Assembly (NCBI GenBank): GCA_002150815.3
Contig: NDFF03000154.1
Coordinates: forward strand, 45,289 to 109,288
Direction of reading: 5' to 3'
Length of the DNA: 64,000 nucleotides
Source: Grammothele lineata
Lineage: Eukaryota > Basidiomycota > Agaricomycetes > Polyporales > Polyporaceae
Positions 1-12,224 of the stretch are shown here, in pieces; position 1 is the stretch's first letter, and every line of letters begins with the position of its first letter. The position numbers were made by a program, and so were the translations under genes. The notes below the pieces were generated by a model. The model searched no databases. It was not told the origin of the DNA and worked only from the letters and a program-made list of their open reading frames with translations.

Positions 1-2873
1 ATCTGCAGCCCCTCCTCCCAGTCGAGCTCGCCTTCTTCGGCCGTGGGATCGTAGATCCCCGCCTCTATCTCAGCCGCGCGTATCTCCGCCTCAGCCACAC
101 GTGCCTCCACGTCTACGGTGTATATCTCCCTCGCTTCGGTGTCGCGCGTCTCGTACATCGCGATCGCCCACAGATCCTCTCTCCATGGCGCAGGCTTGAG
201 CGCCTCCGCGAGGATGTGCTCTGCTGAGGCTTGAGGTCCACTAGGAAGCGGGGCTTTGGCGACGGCGGCGTCGAAGGCGTCCCGGAGACGCTTGAGCCGG
301 CGTCCGTCCGTCCACCAACCGCGCTCGGGGAGATACGTCTTGTCGTGCGCGTACGTGCACCGGTCGCCGAAGCGGCATTCCCCAAGACGCCAGTACAGGC
401 AGACGTTGCGCCCACTAGCGTTGAAGTTCAGAAGAATGCTCATGGACGAAATCTGGGAGTACGCACAGCTCGTCACGGATGCTCTTCGAATCTGGCGCAT
501 GTGCGAACTTGCATGCGCGCCCCCTCCTGCACCCGGTGGTGTTGTAGAACTTGCACGGCACGCCGTTCCCCGCGTGCTTCGAGTCCTCCGAGTCGGACTC
601 GTCCTCGATCTCTAGCGGCGCCTCCGAGGAGCGGTGCTTAGAAGCCATGATTTCGTCTATGTCACCAGGCCAGTAGACGCTTTCGTCGCTGTCCGTGATA
701 TCACGCAGCTCGTCTGCCTCGACGCGCCCGGCGGCGTTGGATGGTTCGAGCACGAGCAGCCATCGGATGTCTCCATCGGAATGCGGGTAAGCGGAGGCGG
801 TCAACCGACGCAGGAAGGGTTACATACCTGACTCAGCAGCAGCATAGCGCTCCTGCTCCTTCCTCGCAAGCGCTCTGCGATAGATCGACTTAATATGTTT
901 CGGGTCGTGCATGAGCGCTCTCGACGCCGCGCTCTCTGCTGTATCCCATCTGCGACGAGAATCAGAAATTCCCTGGTCGGAGCTGGAAGCATGCAAACTC
1001 ACAGTTCCATCTTGAGCAATGCTGCTGCGAGGTTGGACAGATACAACGGCTGCGGGCCCGCCAAGAGTGCAGCCTCGCGGTACCTGTCGGCAGCTTGCGC
1101 CCACTTTTCAGCCTTGAAAAAGTCGTTTCCCTGCAATGTGAATGAGAACGGTGCAAGCAGAGGCAATGAAGAGAAGCCCCTACCTCGTTCTTGAGCGCGT
1201 CCGCCTGCTTCTCCTTTTCCTCCCAGGACTTCTTACGCTGCGCAGCACGCGCAATGACTTCGTTCTCTCGAGGCCGCGGCGTACGAGTGCTCGCGCCAGA
1301 AGGAAGCGGAGTCTCCGGGTTCGTTGCCTTTTCCTGACTGACGACGCGACCTCCAGAGATCGTGACGCCCGTGGAGTGCGTCCGCGAGCCCAGGTCTCCC
1401 GCTTGGACCTTGACGCTGCACATCTCCAGCAACAAGCGTATCGTCTCCTCCTCGCCGTTCACGTCCCCCACATATCCCACGTGCCCGTCCCCGACGCGTG
1501 CAAAGACGGCGGGGCTCTCCTCGGCTTGTGCCCCCCGGATCGGCGTCGGGGCGAACACGTGCGACTGGACGCGCGCCTCTGCGGTAGGGAGGTAGACAGC
1601 GGCTTCGCGCGGGGCACCTTTGATATGAAGCGCCTTCATGCTGTACGACGGAAACAGCGCGCTCGCGTCGAGCGGCGCGGGGAGTCCCGCGCTGTTGAGC
1701 GCGAACGTCGTGCGGTGATACGAGCCCGCGTCCCACCCCTGCAACCCCCAGCGCGCGAAGAACGCGCGGGGGGCGTCCCCGAGGGGGAAGTGGTTGCTGA
1801 ACTGCATGCCGAGCACGACGGTACCTCCTGTGCGCGCGTACGCGATGAGGCGGTCGAGGACGTCGCGGAACTCGGGATGGGAAACGGCGGCGTCGCTGAC
1901 GAGTACGGCGTCTGGGCGAGGAGTTGCCGTAAGGGCGCGTATCGCGGCGCGCGAGTCGTAGACTTGGGTGTATGAAGCCCTCGTACGGAGTGCGTTGTAC
2001 AGCTGGGAGTATATCTCGCGGGCCCAGTCTTCGTTTTGCAGAGAAAGAACGAGGATGCGGCGACGGGAGCCATCGGTCCTGGCAGCTGCTGATGGTACGC
2101 TCGCCGAATGAGCTGGAGTGTAGCTAGGAGAGGCCTGCAATTGTCGAGTGAAATCAGTTTCAAGAATACATACGGTTCAGCTGCTTCACGCTCACAGAGG
2201 ACGGCGGGACGCCAGTGCCAGGTACCGGAGGCGCACGAGATCTCGGAGAAAAACACATCGCAAGGACGGCTTCGTTCGTCATCGTGCCTGAGATATCAAG
2301 TCCGACATATCCGACACGCCCTCTTCCCATAGAGGTGAAGGCCGCGGCAGTTCTCCGTGGAGCTGGGCCGTCGCGCTGATGTTCCTCGGGGGGTGCTTCG
2401 ATGTATACTATCGCTTCCGGGGCCACGTTGTCAAGGAATGTCGCAGAGGTGCGCTGGTTTTTGATGAGACGACGGGTGTCTATAATGGTGATCTGGGAAT
2501 TGACCGTTATCGTTGAGGTTGTGAATGCGCATGGACGCCAAGGTAGTTTCCAGGAAGTCTTGAACATAGCCTCTATGTCTGGAGAGAGTGCGATAGTGCT
2601 GAAGAAGCCGCAAAAGACGACGGTGCCCCCAGATTGCGCATATTGAACCAGTAGCCTAAGTATGTCTCGATGTTCTGGAAAGGTTACTGCTGCATCAAGA
2701 ACCAGAACTGCACGAGGCCGCTCGGTGCTAGTGAGGTGGCGACGAGCTTGGGCTGCATCGTGAACACTTCGCACGTCGGATTTGTCGGAGAGAGCCGAGA
2801 GAAGACTCGGATTGCACGCCTCAAGTAGGTCTCGTACTGTGAGGCAGAGAGCGACTACAAGTGACTTGTTCAT
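1..2873 (-). CDS. TPR and tandem CCCH zinc-finger protein with duplicated N-terminal domain (3' end outside window)
   Basis: Six-exon model: 2873-2196, 2134-1184, 1130-1003, 949-828, 770-467, 414-<1; all junctions keep phase (the 771 acceptor, ending GGAG, is the weakest). Two paralogous alpha/beta domains come first, sharing a pattern like PDAVLVSDAAVSHPEFRD / PRAVLVLDAAVTFPEHRD and a later GRVGYVG / GHVGYVG motif; they resemble ThuA or amidotransferase-like folds, but I do not assign an enzyme. Next is a TPR region (GNDFFKAEKWAQAADRYREA; SIYRRALARKEQERY), then an acidic linker and two CCCH fingers of CX7CX5CX3H spacing: CKFYNTTG..CRRGRACKFAH and CLYWRLGECRFGDRCTYAH. RNA binding is likely from the fingers and protein contacts from the TPR; the combined role is unknown. 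The in-frame ATG at 2924 is an alternative start. The protein is at least about 865 residues. Confidence 0.8.
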
Positions 2874-3689
2874 GGCGTATATGCTATGAATAAAGGTCAG
2901 AGGTGGGCAATAGACAGGTGCCATTCGCAACTCGAGGATACATTGAAGAAAGGGAAGACGACTTACACAGTAGTGATCGTCTTATTGTAACCCTGTTACA
3001 CTAGAGAGATGATTTAGAGCCGCGGTGTTCGTGTTGACGCGATCAGGGCGGTGGAGGATGGAGGGTGGTCGGCGAAAGAGATGAACATGAGGTTTCCGAG
3101 TGCCCTACGCCCTCCGCTTGTGGCCACGAGTCCGCCAAAAGTGGCACAGCCACCGTCCTTGACAGCGAGGAACAATTTGGAAACAATGACGTACCACAGC
3201 ATATGCGTCAAGGACACCTCTCGACATATGGTTTTGTCGTTCTGTGTGTATTCGAGCGGACGCTGCGTAGAGTCACAGCCAGAGTTGGTACACGGTTCAT
3301 CACTTTCGGCGGTAACTGCCGGGCAAATCTGTGATCGCGACAGGCGCTCAACAATAACTGGCAAAATCCACGTCCCTGAACGGAAAGACAAGCTTGGCCA
3401 CTTGCCACAACCCACCAACGTTGTCGACATTTCTGTTTTCTCTCTACCGTCACATGTGCAGCTCAGACGTACGGTGATTGTGCCTCCTTCGCCCACACCT
3501 CAACACGCCCTGCTCTCTCCGACCTAGCCGTGCCTCGTGCCACGAGCCCACAGAATCCTTCATCCGCGGCCGAGGTTTGGTTTTCGTCCTTTAGATTTTC
3601 GTTCATATTCAAAACGCGCGGTCCTCGACACCTCAATCACCATCGTGGTGCCGTATTCGATTCCAGGATCCTCTCATTCCTAAGAGGAA
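2874..3689. other. Intergenic region between divergent genes
   Basis: Promoter-side sequence shared by the divergent TPR/CCCH gene and the FunK1 gene. Overlapping open frames on both strands around 3014-3527 show no recognisable domain or splice structure, so no gene is called. An upstream exon of the kinase gene could lie here. Confidence 0.5.
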
Positions 3690-6127
3690 ATGACTCGCAT
3701 GGGCGTTCGGCTTCTTGATGATCAATTTGTAACCTTGTTTTTCTGTAAGAAATCCGAGTCCCGGTCATCTCGGCCCTCGATCCCCACGACGAACCCCTTC
3801 GCGGCTCTGCAACATGCGAATAAATGGAAAGAAAATCATGTCTCTCGTATATTTGTTAGTATTCCTAGTTATTCACAGTACAAACTGCTCACATTATCTT
3901 GTTGTAGACGGCAGCCGTCAACAATCATAACCTTACGCCGTCGTTGAGGATGCTTCTGTGCGGTGACAGAACGAATGCGACTGCCGTCGACGAAGTAGGA
4001 CATAAGGCAGTGGCGGCATTTTACCGCGATGAAGTACCGGAAGCACGGGTCCTCGTCAACGGGGGACCCGCATTGGCAGACGAGCTCATCCCCGTTGTGT
4101 TCACGCGTTACGCCGACGAGCAAGACGACCCGTGCTCCCTCATCGATAGTGAAAAGGAAATCAACAATCAATCCATTGCCCACGCCGACCTTATCTTCGG
4201 TACTCAGCAACGTGTTGCACTCTTTATGCTGTTGGTGACCGGCCGCAAGTGTCGGTTCGTGCGCTGGGATAGGTCCGGAATGGTCTACACTACGGCCATC
4301 GACTACTTCGAACGATGGCAGCGGTTCTGCGAAATCCTCTGGCGTATCTCAAAATGCAACAACGAAGACCTCGGTCACGACCCTACCTCCATTCGCATCT
4401 ACCCCTCTGATCCTCTCTATCACACGATGGACCAAGTCGCTGTTTCCCGTGCCAGTGACGTCGACTACGCTCACCGCATACTTCAACCTGACGAGCTACC
4501 AGACGGCACTCCTTTCACGTTCAAGTACGTTCGCGAGACGTTTCGACGGTCCCTCGCCCCTCTCTGGCCCCGTTACCTCCTCCATGTTCCCGACGGTGAT
4601 ACGACGCGCAAGTTTCTCGTTGCCAAGCCGTCATTCAGCGCCAAGGGCATGGCATGCCGCGGCACCCGTGGCTATGTCGCATACGAGCCGAAGACGGACC
4701 AGTTTGTTTGGCTCAAGGATGCATGGCGCGTCGACTATCAGGACTTTGAGCAGGAAGGTTTCATCTTGGGAAGGCTCAACGAGGAGAAGGTCAAGTTTAT
4801 CCCCACGCTTGTCTGTCACGGCGACATCGAAGGTCAACGTACTCGGACGCCGGATCTATGGGAGCTTGCCATGGAATATCGGGATGTCGCACCGGATGCG
4901 GCCTGCGCCTCCCGCACGAACAACGAGTCATCGCCCTTCCAATCTCACATCCACTATCGCTTGGTCGAGAAAGAAGTCGCGCTGCCGTTGTGTCAGTTTC
5001 TGGATGGACGACATCTCTTAGCGGTCGTTATAGACTGCATCATCGGTAAGCCTTCACGACGTACGATCTCGACTACGCGCACTTATATGCTACCTTGAGC
5101 CCATGAACAGGCCGCGACCAACAGGACATACCCGGTTCTCCGTCGTGACGTTAGCGGAGAAAACGTCATGATCTATCCAAGAGTAGGTATCCAGCCAGAT
5201 GGCAGACGACTACTTTCAGGGAGAGGTCTTCTCGTGGATTGGGAGCTGGCGAGGCCAAAGGCTTCCTCGCGCACGACCTCCGAGTTGGAGAGACCGCGCC
5301 AACCTGAACGCACAGTAAGCACGTTCTCGTGCCAAATTCTAGTCATATCTCATCTCTCTCTGCCCACCCAGGGAACATGGCAATTCACCTCCGTTGCACT
5401 CTTAACCTGGAAGCGACTCGTCGAAGTATGCGACGAGCTCGAATCGTTCTTCCACGTCCTTCTTTACTATGCCGTTCGATATCTGAAGTCTGATTACACC
5501 GACCACGAGATCAGAGACTTCACTTTCAAGTGCTTTGATACGAGCCACATTGGCGAAGACGGCTCGTGGACCTGCGGCTACCTCAAAAGGGCCATCATCG
5601 AGAACCAGTACCTTGGCCTGGACCGTTTTCGGCCCATCCAGTTCGACAGTCCAGGCATGAACGCAGCTCTCTACAATGTCCTCACTTGGTTCCACGCCAA
5701 ACATGTCGTCGTGACGCATGGGCGGCATCAAGCATCCGCCTCGTTGCAGACGGTACATCCTGAGCCTGGCGACTCTGAGTCCCTGACGCCCACCTCTGAT
5801 CTGGGAAAGCACCCGCTCGTCGACGTTGAGGAATGTGAACCCTGGCCGCTCCCTGATAGAAGCACCGCTGCGACTGTCCCGACGCCGACGGAGCAAGAAC
5901 TTGTGCGTGCCAAATACCTCGAGGACCACTCGGCTATGCGCAGATGCTTCTCGACCATTGTTAACGATCACAGGCTCTGGGTGCCATGGGACAAGGTCGA
6001 AGATCAGCCGAAGAAGCGCAAGGCTGAGGAAGAGGCCGACTTCTCGCACGACCGCACGCGTCGTAGGAGCGGGATTGAGTCGGAGGCACCATCTCATGTC
6101 TCGACGCAGCAGGAAAGATTGGGTTAG
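3690..6127 (+). CDS. FunK1-type fungal protein kinase
   Basis: Four-exon model: 3690-3846, 3915-5045, 5100-5314, 5372-6127, all in phase, about 750 residues, normal for FunK1. The N-terminal block ends PVNNHNLTPSL, the usual FunK1 entry segment. The catalytic core is split by introns: an AHEQ segment joins to RRDVSGENVMI (catalytic loop; Arg replaces the His of HRD, while the Asp and downstream Asn are kept) and then LLVDWELA, in the position of the metal-binding DFG. GTWQFTSVALL and the C-terminal lobe follow, then a lysine-rich tail (KKRKAEEEAD) that could be a nuclear signal. FunK1 kinases are greatly expanded in Agaricomycetes; substrates are mostly unknown. The intron at 5315-5371 is a multiple of three and open, so a naive reading translates through it. 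The exact first exon is uncertain. Confidence 0.85.
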
Positions 6128-6389
6128 GAACCGAGGACGGGGCACTTACCACGATACTAGTTCAGCACGTATCCTTATTCTGTAACTTTATATGTCGATG
6201 ATCCATCGCTTGTGCAGCACCGCTCGTGCTCGTTGAAACAGCGGAAGTTCATGCATTTTTGTGAAACGACTCATGTATCTTAGCACTCGCGACAGTAACA
6301 TGACAGAAAACGAATAACGCAGGGAAGCCAGAAAATAACAGATATGACTACATACAGCAGAGGAACACCATCACGCCTTGAAAACACGC
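6128..6389. other. Convergent 3' intergenic spacer
   Basis: AT-richer spacer between the convergent kinase and NSE3 genes. It holds only presumptive 3' untranslated and polyadenylation sequence. Confidence 0.5.
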
Positions 6390-7834
6390 TCATTTATCCA
6401 ACAGCTCCCCGCCCGCCGCCCGCTGGATCCCCCTATACACATTCCCCACCCGCTTCCTCGTAGCCTCATCGTCCGGGGCGACCACCGCGTCCTCGTCCTC
6501 TTCCCTCTCCTCATCCTCGTCCCCATCGCCGCCTCCGCCCCCGCCGCCCGACTGGACACTCATGAACTCCGCGACGAACTCCGCGACCTTCTGCTCCCCG
6601 ATCTCAGCGAGCGCGCGGGGGCCCCAGCGCCACTCGAACGCCTGGAGGTGCTCGTCGTCGCCGCCTCCCGAGCCGCTCGCCTGCGTCTGCGTCGCCCGCG
6701 GCCGTTTGGAGCCCCCGCCTCTGCCCCCGGCGGGCGCGCCGACGCGGAGCTTGTCGAGGTAGCCTTGGCGGAGGAAGAGTGCGAGGAGGGCATCGAGTGT
6801 CAGGGTTTGGTTCGGGGATTGGCTGCTGAGAGGGATGGGGGTGTTGGCGGAGAGGTTGAGGCGCTTGAGGTTTGCGCGGAGGTCGCCTGGGGAGATGGAT
6901 GGTGGGGCTCCGTTAGTGCGGGTCGCGAGAGAGGGGAAGGTTAGACTCACCGTCGCTGATGACGCGCCCCTCGACGAGGATAAACGCGAGGATCACATGG
7001 AGGATGCCGAGGGACGCGACCTGGTCGGAGCTGTGCCAGGCCAGGATGCTACCCGTCGAGCGCGTGCCGACGAGGTTTTCTTCCACGACGAACTCTCCGT
7101 TCGCATCTACGTTTTCTTTCTTCTCGAGTTCGCGGATCTTGGGGTCCGGCGAGCACGCCAGCTCGACCAGAGCGGGGTCAAGGCAGGAGCGGAGAATGTA
7201 GCTCTTCGTCCCAGTCGGTGCGGCTATACGGTGGGCGGTCGGCACTGCGTCTCGCTGCAAGCCAGATAGGGGTAAACCACTCACTCTTCTTCTTCACTCC
7301 CGTGTTCTTCAAGAGCTCCGCATCCTTCTCATTCATGTCTTTGTCTGATGGCATGGGGCGGAGTTCGACGAGCTCCATTCCAAATGTCTTTTGGAGGATG
7401 TTATTTGCAGACTGGAGGACGGCAGCAAAAGTTCTCGTGCCTGGTCCCATTACTATCCGCCCAGGTATATAGTCAGTATCGCTCCCAGTGTAACCAATCC
7501 CTCACGTACCCTTCTTCGATATCTCGTCTCGTCTGAGAGGTATACGCCTCTGTTCATGGAAGAGCGCCAGACGAACCAAGTCGCGGGCCTTCTTCTCGAT
7601 GTCCTGAGCATCACTTGTTCACCACGCAGACTCGGCGGTACACGGAGGAATGGGACCACTCACACCCTGCCCGCCTTCTCCCGCCTCATCGTCTTCCAAG
7701 TCAACGTCAATCTCTTCCATGGGCTCCTCCTCCTCGGTGGGAGCGCGGCGTGAGCGGCCCCCCTGAGTGGCTCGCGGTGCTTGCGAGGATTGTGAGGCTT
7801 GCGGCGCACGCTGGGAGCGGGTTGGTCGGACCAT
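6390..7834 (-). CDS. nse3: Smc5/6 complex subunit NSE3 (MAGE domain)
   Basis: Five exons: 7834-7664, 7603-7510, 7452-7285, 7223-6951, 6886-6390, all phase-consistent, giving 400 residues. The N-terminus is basic and acidic low complexity. The MAGE homology domain begins at ARDLVRLALFHEQRRIPLRR, continues through RTFAAVLQSANNILQKTFGM and GSILAWHSSDQVASLGILHV, and ends with the diagnostic FEWRWGPRALAEIG. In the Smc5/6 complex NSE3 pairs with the NSE1 RING protein and the NSE4 kleisin, binds DNA, and supports recombination repair in the nucleus. A glycine and acidic insert (about residues 345-370) and a Gly/Ser-rich loop interrupt the C-terminal half. The 7224 acceptor was preferred because the nearer AG would leave a 40 nt intron. 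Confidence 0.9.
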
Positions 7835-8032
7835 CTCGATATGATTGAAGCCAAGTTCACTCGAAGAAAAGGCTTCGACCGGGTCCTTGTTGCGATATGG
7901 GGCAAAGGAGGAGAGAGAAAGAGACGCGCCGCGCGACGCGTCTCCGAGTCGCGCGCGTCGCGTTTCACGTTGCACCTGACTCAATTGCAAAAACGCGGTG
8001 GCGGCACCAAAAAGAAGTAGCTTCCAATCTCA

Positions 8033-8104
8033 TGCCCATTGGCTGGATTGAACAACCGACCTCACCATTACGAGTGGCGCGCTCTACCACTGAGCTAAAC
8101 GGGC
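8033..8104 (-). tRNA. tRNA-Thr (CGU anticodon)
   Basis: A 72 nt cloverleaf on the minus strand. Acceptor arm GCCCGTT pairs with AATGGGC, the D-arm A-box is TTAGCTCAGTGG, the anticodon loop CTCGTAA gives CGU, and the T-loop is GGTTGTTCAATCC. No intron. It is identical to the copy at 14919-14990 although the flanks differ. Confidence 0.93.
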
Positions 8105-8247
8105 GATACTGTACACCTTCCCTGCTGTGACCCGACGCAACAATATTGGCGTGCTTTCGCCCACCTCGCTAGACCACGCTGCTCAGAGCTGCTGAATCGC
8201 AACACGCTCTTGAACCTAGTCCGCCGTTCACAGACCCACTATTAGCC

Positions 8248-8958
8248 ATGGCATCCGGCTCCTCAGCACAAGCACAACAAATCAACGTCACCGACCTCGA
8301 CGTCCCGCAGCTCGCGGACGTCCGGCGACAACTCGAGGAGGTGTGCATGGCCCATGCTCCGACAGCATCCCAAGCACTCATCTCATCCCAACGCCCTACT
8401 CGCGTTCTAGGAACTCACGCACCTGTCCAACTCGTACGCGCAGCTGAGACAGGCGCAGGCCAAGTTCCGCGCGTGCATCGATAGCGTCGCGCAGGTCAAG
8501 CCCGATAATCGAGGTGCCCCCCCCCCTCCTTTCTCCTCTTTGCGTCTGCCGTGAAAGTGGATGTGGCTGATGAGAGCTTGGGTTCGCGAAATGGAAGACA
8601 AGACGGTGCTCGTGCCCCTCACGAGCTCGCTGTACGTCCCTGGGAAGTTGCAAGACACGGAGCACGTCATCGTCGACGTCGGGACGGGGTACTACGTGAA
8701 GAAGGTACGTCTTCTCTCTGCATCCTACTTACTACGTCGAGCAGGGTACATCCCCGGTGAATGGACGCTCATCCGCCACATCAGACACGCGCGCAGGCGA
8801 CGAAGCACTACTCGGCGAAAGTCGAGTTCATCCGCACGAACCTCGAGGCGCTGCAGGAAACGATACAAAAGAAGCAGGAGAACATGAACTATCTCATCAA
8901 CGTTCTCCAGATGAAGCTTCAGCAGCAAGCGGGGGGAAAGGAGGCGAAGGCGGGGTGA
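8248..8958 (+). CDS. Prefoldin subunit 5
   Basis: Four exons: 8248-8340, 8411-8513, 8598-8704, 8797-8958, giving 154 residues, the usual size. It shows the alpha-class prefoldin layout: N-terminal coiled coil (LADVRRQLEEELTHLSNSY), a beta hairpin core (VLVPLTSSLYVPGKL, then HVIVDVGTGYYVKK) and a C-terminal coiled coil (SAKVEFIRTNLEALQETIQK). Prefoldin is the heterohexameric cytosolic co-chaperone that hands nascent actin and tubulin to the CCT/TRiC chaperonin; subunit 5 is one of the two alpha-type subunits. It follows the tRNA-Thr gene by about 140 bp. Confidence 0.93.
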
Positions 8959-9764
8959 ACAGCATCCGTAGCATAGCATAGCATATCCTATGAGTACGTC
9001 CCCCGCACATGTTCCCGCGTCGACGAGGCTTCGATGCTCACTGCGAAGCTAGGCAACGCATGTACTCATAGATGTAATTATATCTGAGAACTGCACACAA
9101 CATACCCTTAAGTGTCCTGTCTTCGCTGCGGCCGCCGGAATTCTCGGGCCGCGAAGGCTTGGAAGACGATGCGTGGAGAAAAGGAGGACATATATTCAGG
9201 GCCATACGATACACAAAACCAAGCCGGACAGGAGACGGAGACGATAAGAAGGGGAATTCATAGTAGATCGTTCGCATACGCGTGGGGGAACCACGACCGG
9301 GACAAGCAACTGGAAGACACGGAAGGGAGGGAGATGGGGAGGAGGGGGGAATCGGCAGCGTCCACATCAGAACTCGGAGCACCACGCCAAGACGAGAGAA
9401 TCGGAGTTCGTACTGTATACCATGGCACGCGCGCCCCCCCAGTCCGCCCCGAGGACGTCGCTCCGCAGTCGTTTTCTTCTTCCTCTTCCCTCGCTGAAGG
9501 AGGAGGGGTGTCGTGCCGGTCGTGTGGTCGTTTCTGGATCGGGCGATCCGCGGCGCGGGCCGTGGGTGGGCGAGGCGGGGCGGATGCAGCGCCTGCAGCA
9601 GCGAGCGGGAGCAGCCGGGGCGGACGGGTCGTGTTCACTCTGTCGAGGCTGGAGCCAGAGGACGCGTCTGCCGTCCCTCGATGAGTCAGCCGCTCGCTCA
9701 TCCCTTCCCCAAGACAAACGGCACTCCCTCACCTGTAATAGTGTGTGTTCGCACACCCACCGGT
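8959..9764. other. Convergent 3' region, no supported gene
   Basis: About 800 bp between the stop codons of the prefoldin and PIN genes. Open frames here lie on both strands, lack domains and look like GC-driven shadows. Confidence 0.5.
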
Positions 9765-11031
9765 TTACGGGTCGAGCTTCTCGCCGCGGGCTAGGACGCG
9801 GACAACGCGGTTCGGCTGCGTGACCATCTCCATCATCGTCATCACCGCCTGCGGTCTCTCCACCAGGCCCGTGTTCGCCGAGATGGGCGGTGGGGGCGGC
9901 GGCGGCGGCGCGGCGCGGCCAGCGGGGGCCCCGCGCGAGTTGCGGCGGCCCCGAATCGTGCCCGTCGGCGCGCGCCTGTTCCGGTCTTCCTCCCCGGAGC
10001 GCCTGTTGCCCTCGCCGGAGCGGCGGCCCTTGTAGTTGGGAGGCTGGGCCTCGGACGCGCCCGCGCCCGCGCCTGCGCCTGGCGCTGCGGCGGGGGGCTG
10101 TGGTGGGGCGGAGGAGACTTCGAGGACTTCCACGCCCGCCTTGGCGGCCCAGCGGGCGACGAGGGCGCCAACGAGGCGGGTCTCGAACCTGTTCGGCTGC
10201 GGCGCGGGGAGGGGCACGGGCGATGCGGAGATAGGGGACGGGGTCGCGCCGTCCGCTTGGGCGTCGCGGTCCGGCGGGGGCGCGGCGACGGCGAGGACGA
10301 TGCGGGGGGCGGGGGTGGTCTTGGCGCCTTCGGCGGGGTGCTCGAGTTCCCAGCGGGCGCAGCAGATGGTGCGGCGGACCCACTCGGGAGCCATGTTCGC
10401 GGTGGGCGCTGTTTGCTCGTCAAAAGGGACATCGTCCCACAGGACGAAGGCGTCGTCCCGCTGCACGCGGATGCGCGGGTTCGTGCCAACTTGGGCCTCG
10501 AGGATACGGGAGGCCGCACGCGCGCGGTGGGCAAGGGCACTGGTGCCCTTCTTGAGGAGGTCGAGAGTGTTGAGGGCTGTGGCGTGGTCAACTGAGCATT
10601 CCAAGAGCACTGCGAGGGGACGCACCTTCAAGCGGGACAATCACAATTTCCTCCCTGCCGTCCCTGCACCACTTCTTGAGGTGGTAGAGGCCGTGGACGA
10701 GGACGCTCGCGTCCAGGATGACGATATCTGCATCCTTGTGCACGGCGCCTTCCCCACTACGCCTCCCGCCACCGTGCTCCTTCTCAACCCGCGCACCCTG
10801 CTGCTTTCCCTCCTCATACACATCGTTTCGTTTCTTGATAACCTTTGGGAGGCCGTCGAAGGGGCGCTTGGGCGGCTCGCCGCCGCGCAAGCCGTCGGGG
10901 TTGCGGCGCTCGCGCCAATTGCCGGCAGTGTGGACGGACTTCTCGAGCTGCTCGACCTGGTGGTTGAGGAACGCAGCGCCGAGGGCGCGGGACATGGCGA
11001 GCTTGCTGGGTGCGAGCTTCGCGTCGGCCAT
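9765..11031 (-). CDS. PIN-domain protein with low-complexity C-terminus
   Basis: Two exons, 11031-10626 and 10576-9765, giving 405 residues. The first exon starts MADAKLAPSKLAMSRALG and runs into ADIVILDASVLVHGLYHLKK, a PIN-type first strand with the metal-binding Asp. The core continues past the intron (VPLEALNTLDLLKKG, then HRARAASRILEAQ and VQRDDAFVLW). The PIN fold belongs to metal-dependent ribonucleases, so RNA cleavage or a degenerate RNA-processing role is possible; not all catalytic acids can be confirmed by eye. The last third is Pro/Gly/Arg-rich with an unbroken proline run and RRSGE repeats, typical of RNA-binding linkers. The splice at 10625/10577 restores frame through GTGCGT and ACAG. 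Confidence 0.75.
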
Positions 11032-12224
11032 GGTGGTGGGCGGGGTGGGGGTAGCGGTGCAAGTGAGAGGGTGTTGGTTGGACTCGGTCAGACGGTCTGG
11101 AGGGGTGGAGGCTCCCCGCCCGGCTCCGGCGCCGCCACCGCTGCGCCTTGCACCCGCATAAGGGAAGGTGGTCACCCCTGAGTCACGGCCTGACAGAGAG
11201 GGTTGGTATTCGCGTGACAGGAGGTCACGCCGTATGTCATCCGTCCGGCGTGAGCCGCCGAGCCGCGGGTCAGACCTAAGCGCTGACGGTTGCCCAAGTT
11301 GGTCCGACCGCGCCTGGATCGTGATCTGACCTCCGACGCCGACTTCATCCTCCTCAGTAGCAGCTAGTGGGCAGTCGGCGGCCGCACCCGACGGCCTCGA
11401 TAGCTTACTCGAGCCCATCTCCCAGTCGATCGAACACACGCCGACGTCTCCCAGTCAATCACAGCAGCGTGACGAGATCTGTACTAGGATGAACAGTGAA
11501 CCACCCTAATACTCACTGCCTCCATGCCACACACGCTGCATCTGGCTGCCTGCATCCTGATTCGACCGATCCGCGGCCCCTTGGGTATCTCGGAGGCGGC
11601 AGACGTCGGCCTCGCGTCTTCGAAAGGACCAGGTGGAGGTTCTCGCCGCTTCTCCTTTGTGAGTGGGAATGTGCTGATAGAATCCGCCGGCCGGATGATC
11701 GGAAATGGGTAGGACCAGGTAGGACCTCCCACTCGCAGCTCGTCAGAAGGCCACTCAAACATGTTTCCTCGCCCAGGCAGAATGGAGAGGGGGTCTTACT
11801 GCATGAGTAGAACATGGATGCTGCACCGTTGAACCCTAACGAACGAGCGGAAGTAGCAGGCCGAGCGACGAAAGAACGAACTCATGCCGATAAGCGCCGT
11901 GCTCCGAGGCTCTGCGGAGGTCCATGTGGACATTGTGTACCCGTAATCGCCCTCTCATCGGTGTTGCGTAAACGCTGCTGGCCAGCGTCGGACGGCAGTC
12001 GGACGACTCCACCCCTGGGCGGCATAAGGTGCAAGCGCACACGGTGATGTCATCGGCCCGAACAGAGGTCTATATATGCTCCCGGTCGCTTCGACCGCGC
12101 TCTCAAGTCCCCTGTCGGCTACTCGAGGTCTACGCTCATCCTCTCTCAGGCCTTCTGCGCCTCCCGGCTCGCTTAGAACTCGTCTCTGCTTTACCGGACA
12201 CTCGCGCAAGTCGGTGGAATAGAC
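11032..12224. promoter_or_regulatory. Divergent promoter region of the PIN gene and the sugar transporter
   Basis: About 1.2 kb separates two divergent start codons. A TATA-like TCTATATATG lies at 12069-12078, about 150 bp upstream of the transporter ATG. No convincing gene is seen in the rest. Confidence 0.5.

Noticed and set aside
3014..3527. Overlapping open frames of about 160 codons on both strands upstream of the kinase
   Set aside because: No domains, no splice logic, and the two strands mirror each other; treated as promoter sequence.
6390..6950. Plus-strand frame of 188 codons antisense to NSE3
   Set aside because: The minus strand carries a clear MAGE domain; the antisense frame is a GC-bias shadow.
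9258..10383. Long Arg/Pro-rich frames on both strands around the PIN gene
   Set aside because: Shadows of the GC-rich low-complexity C-terminus of the PIN gene and its 3' flank.
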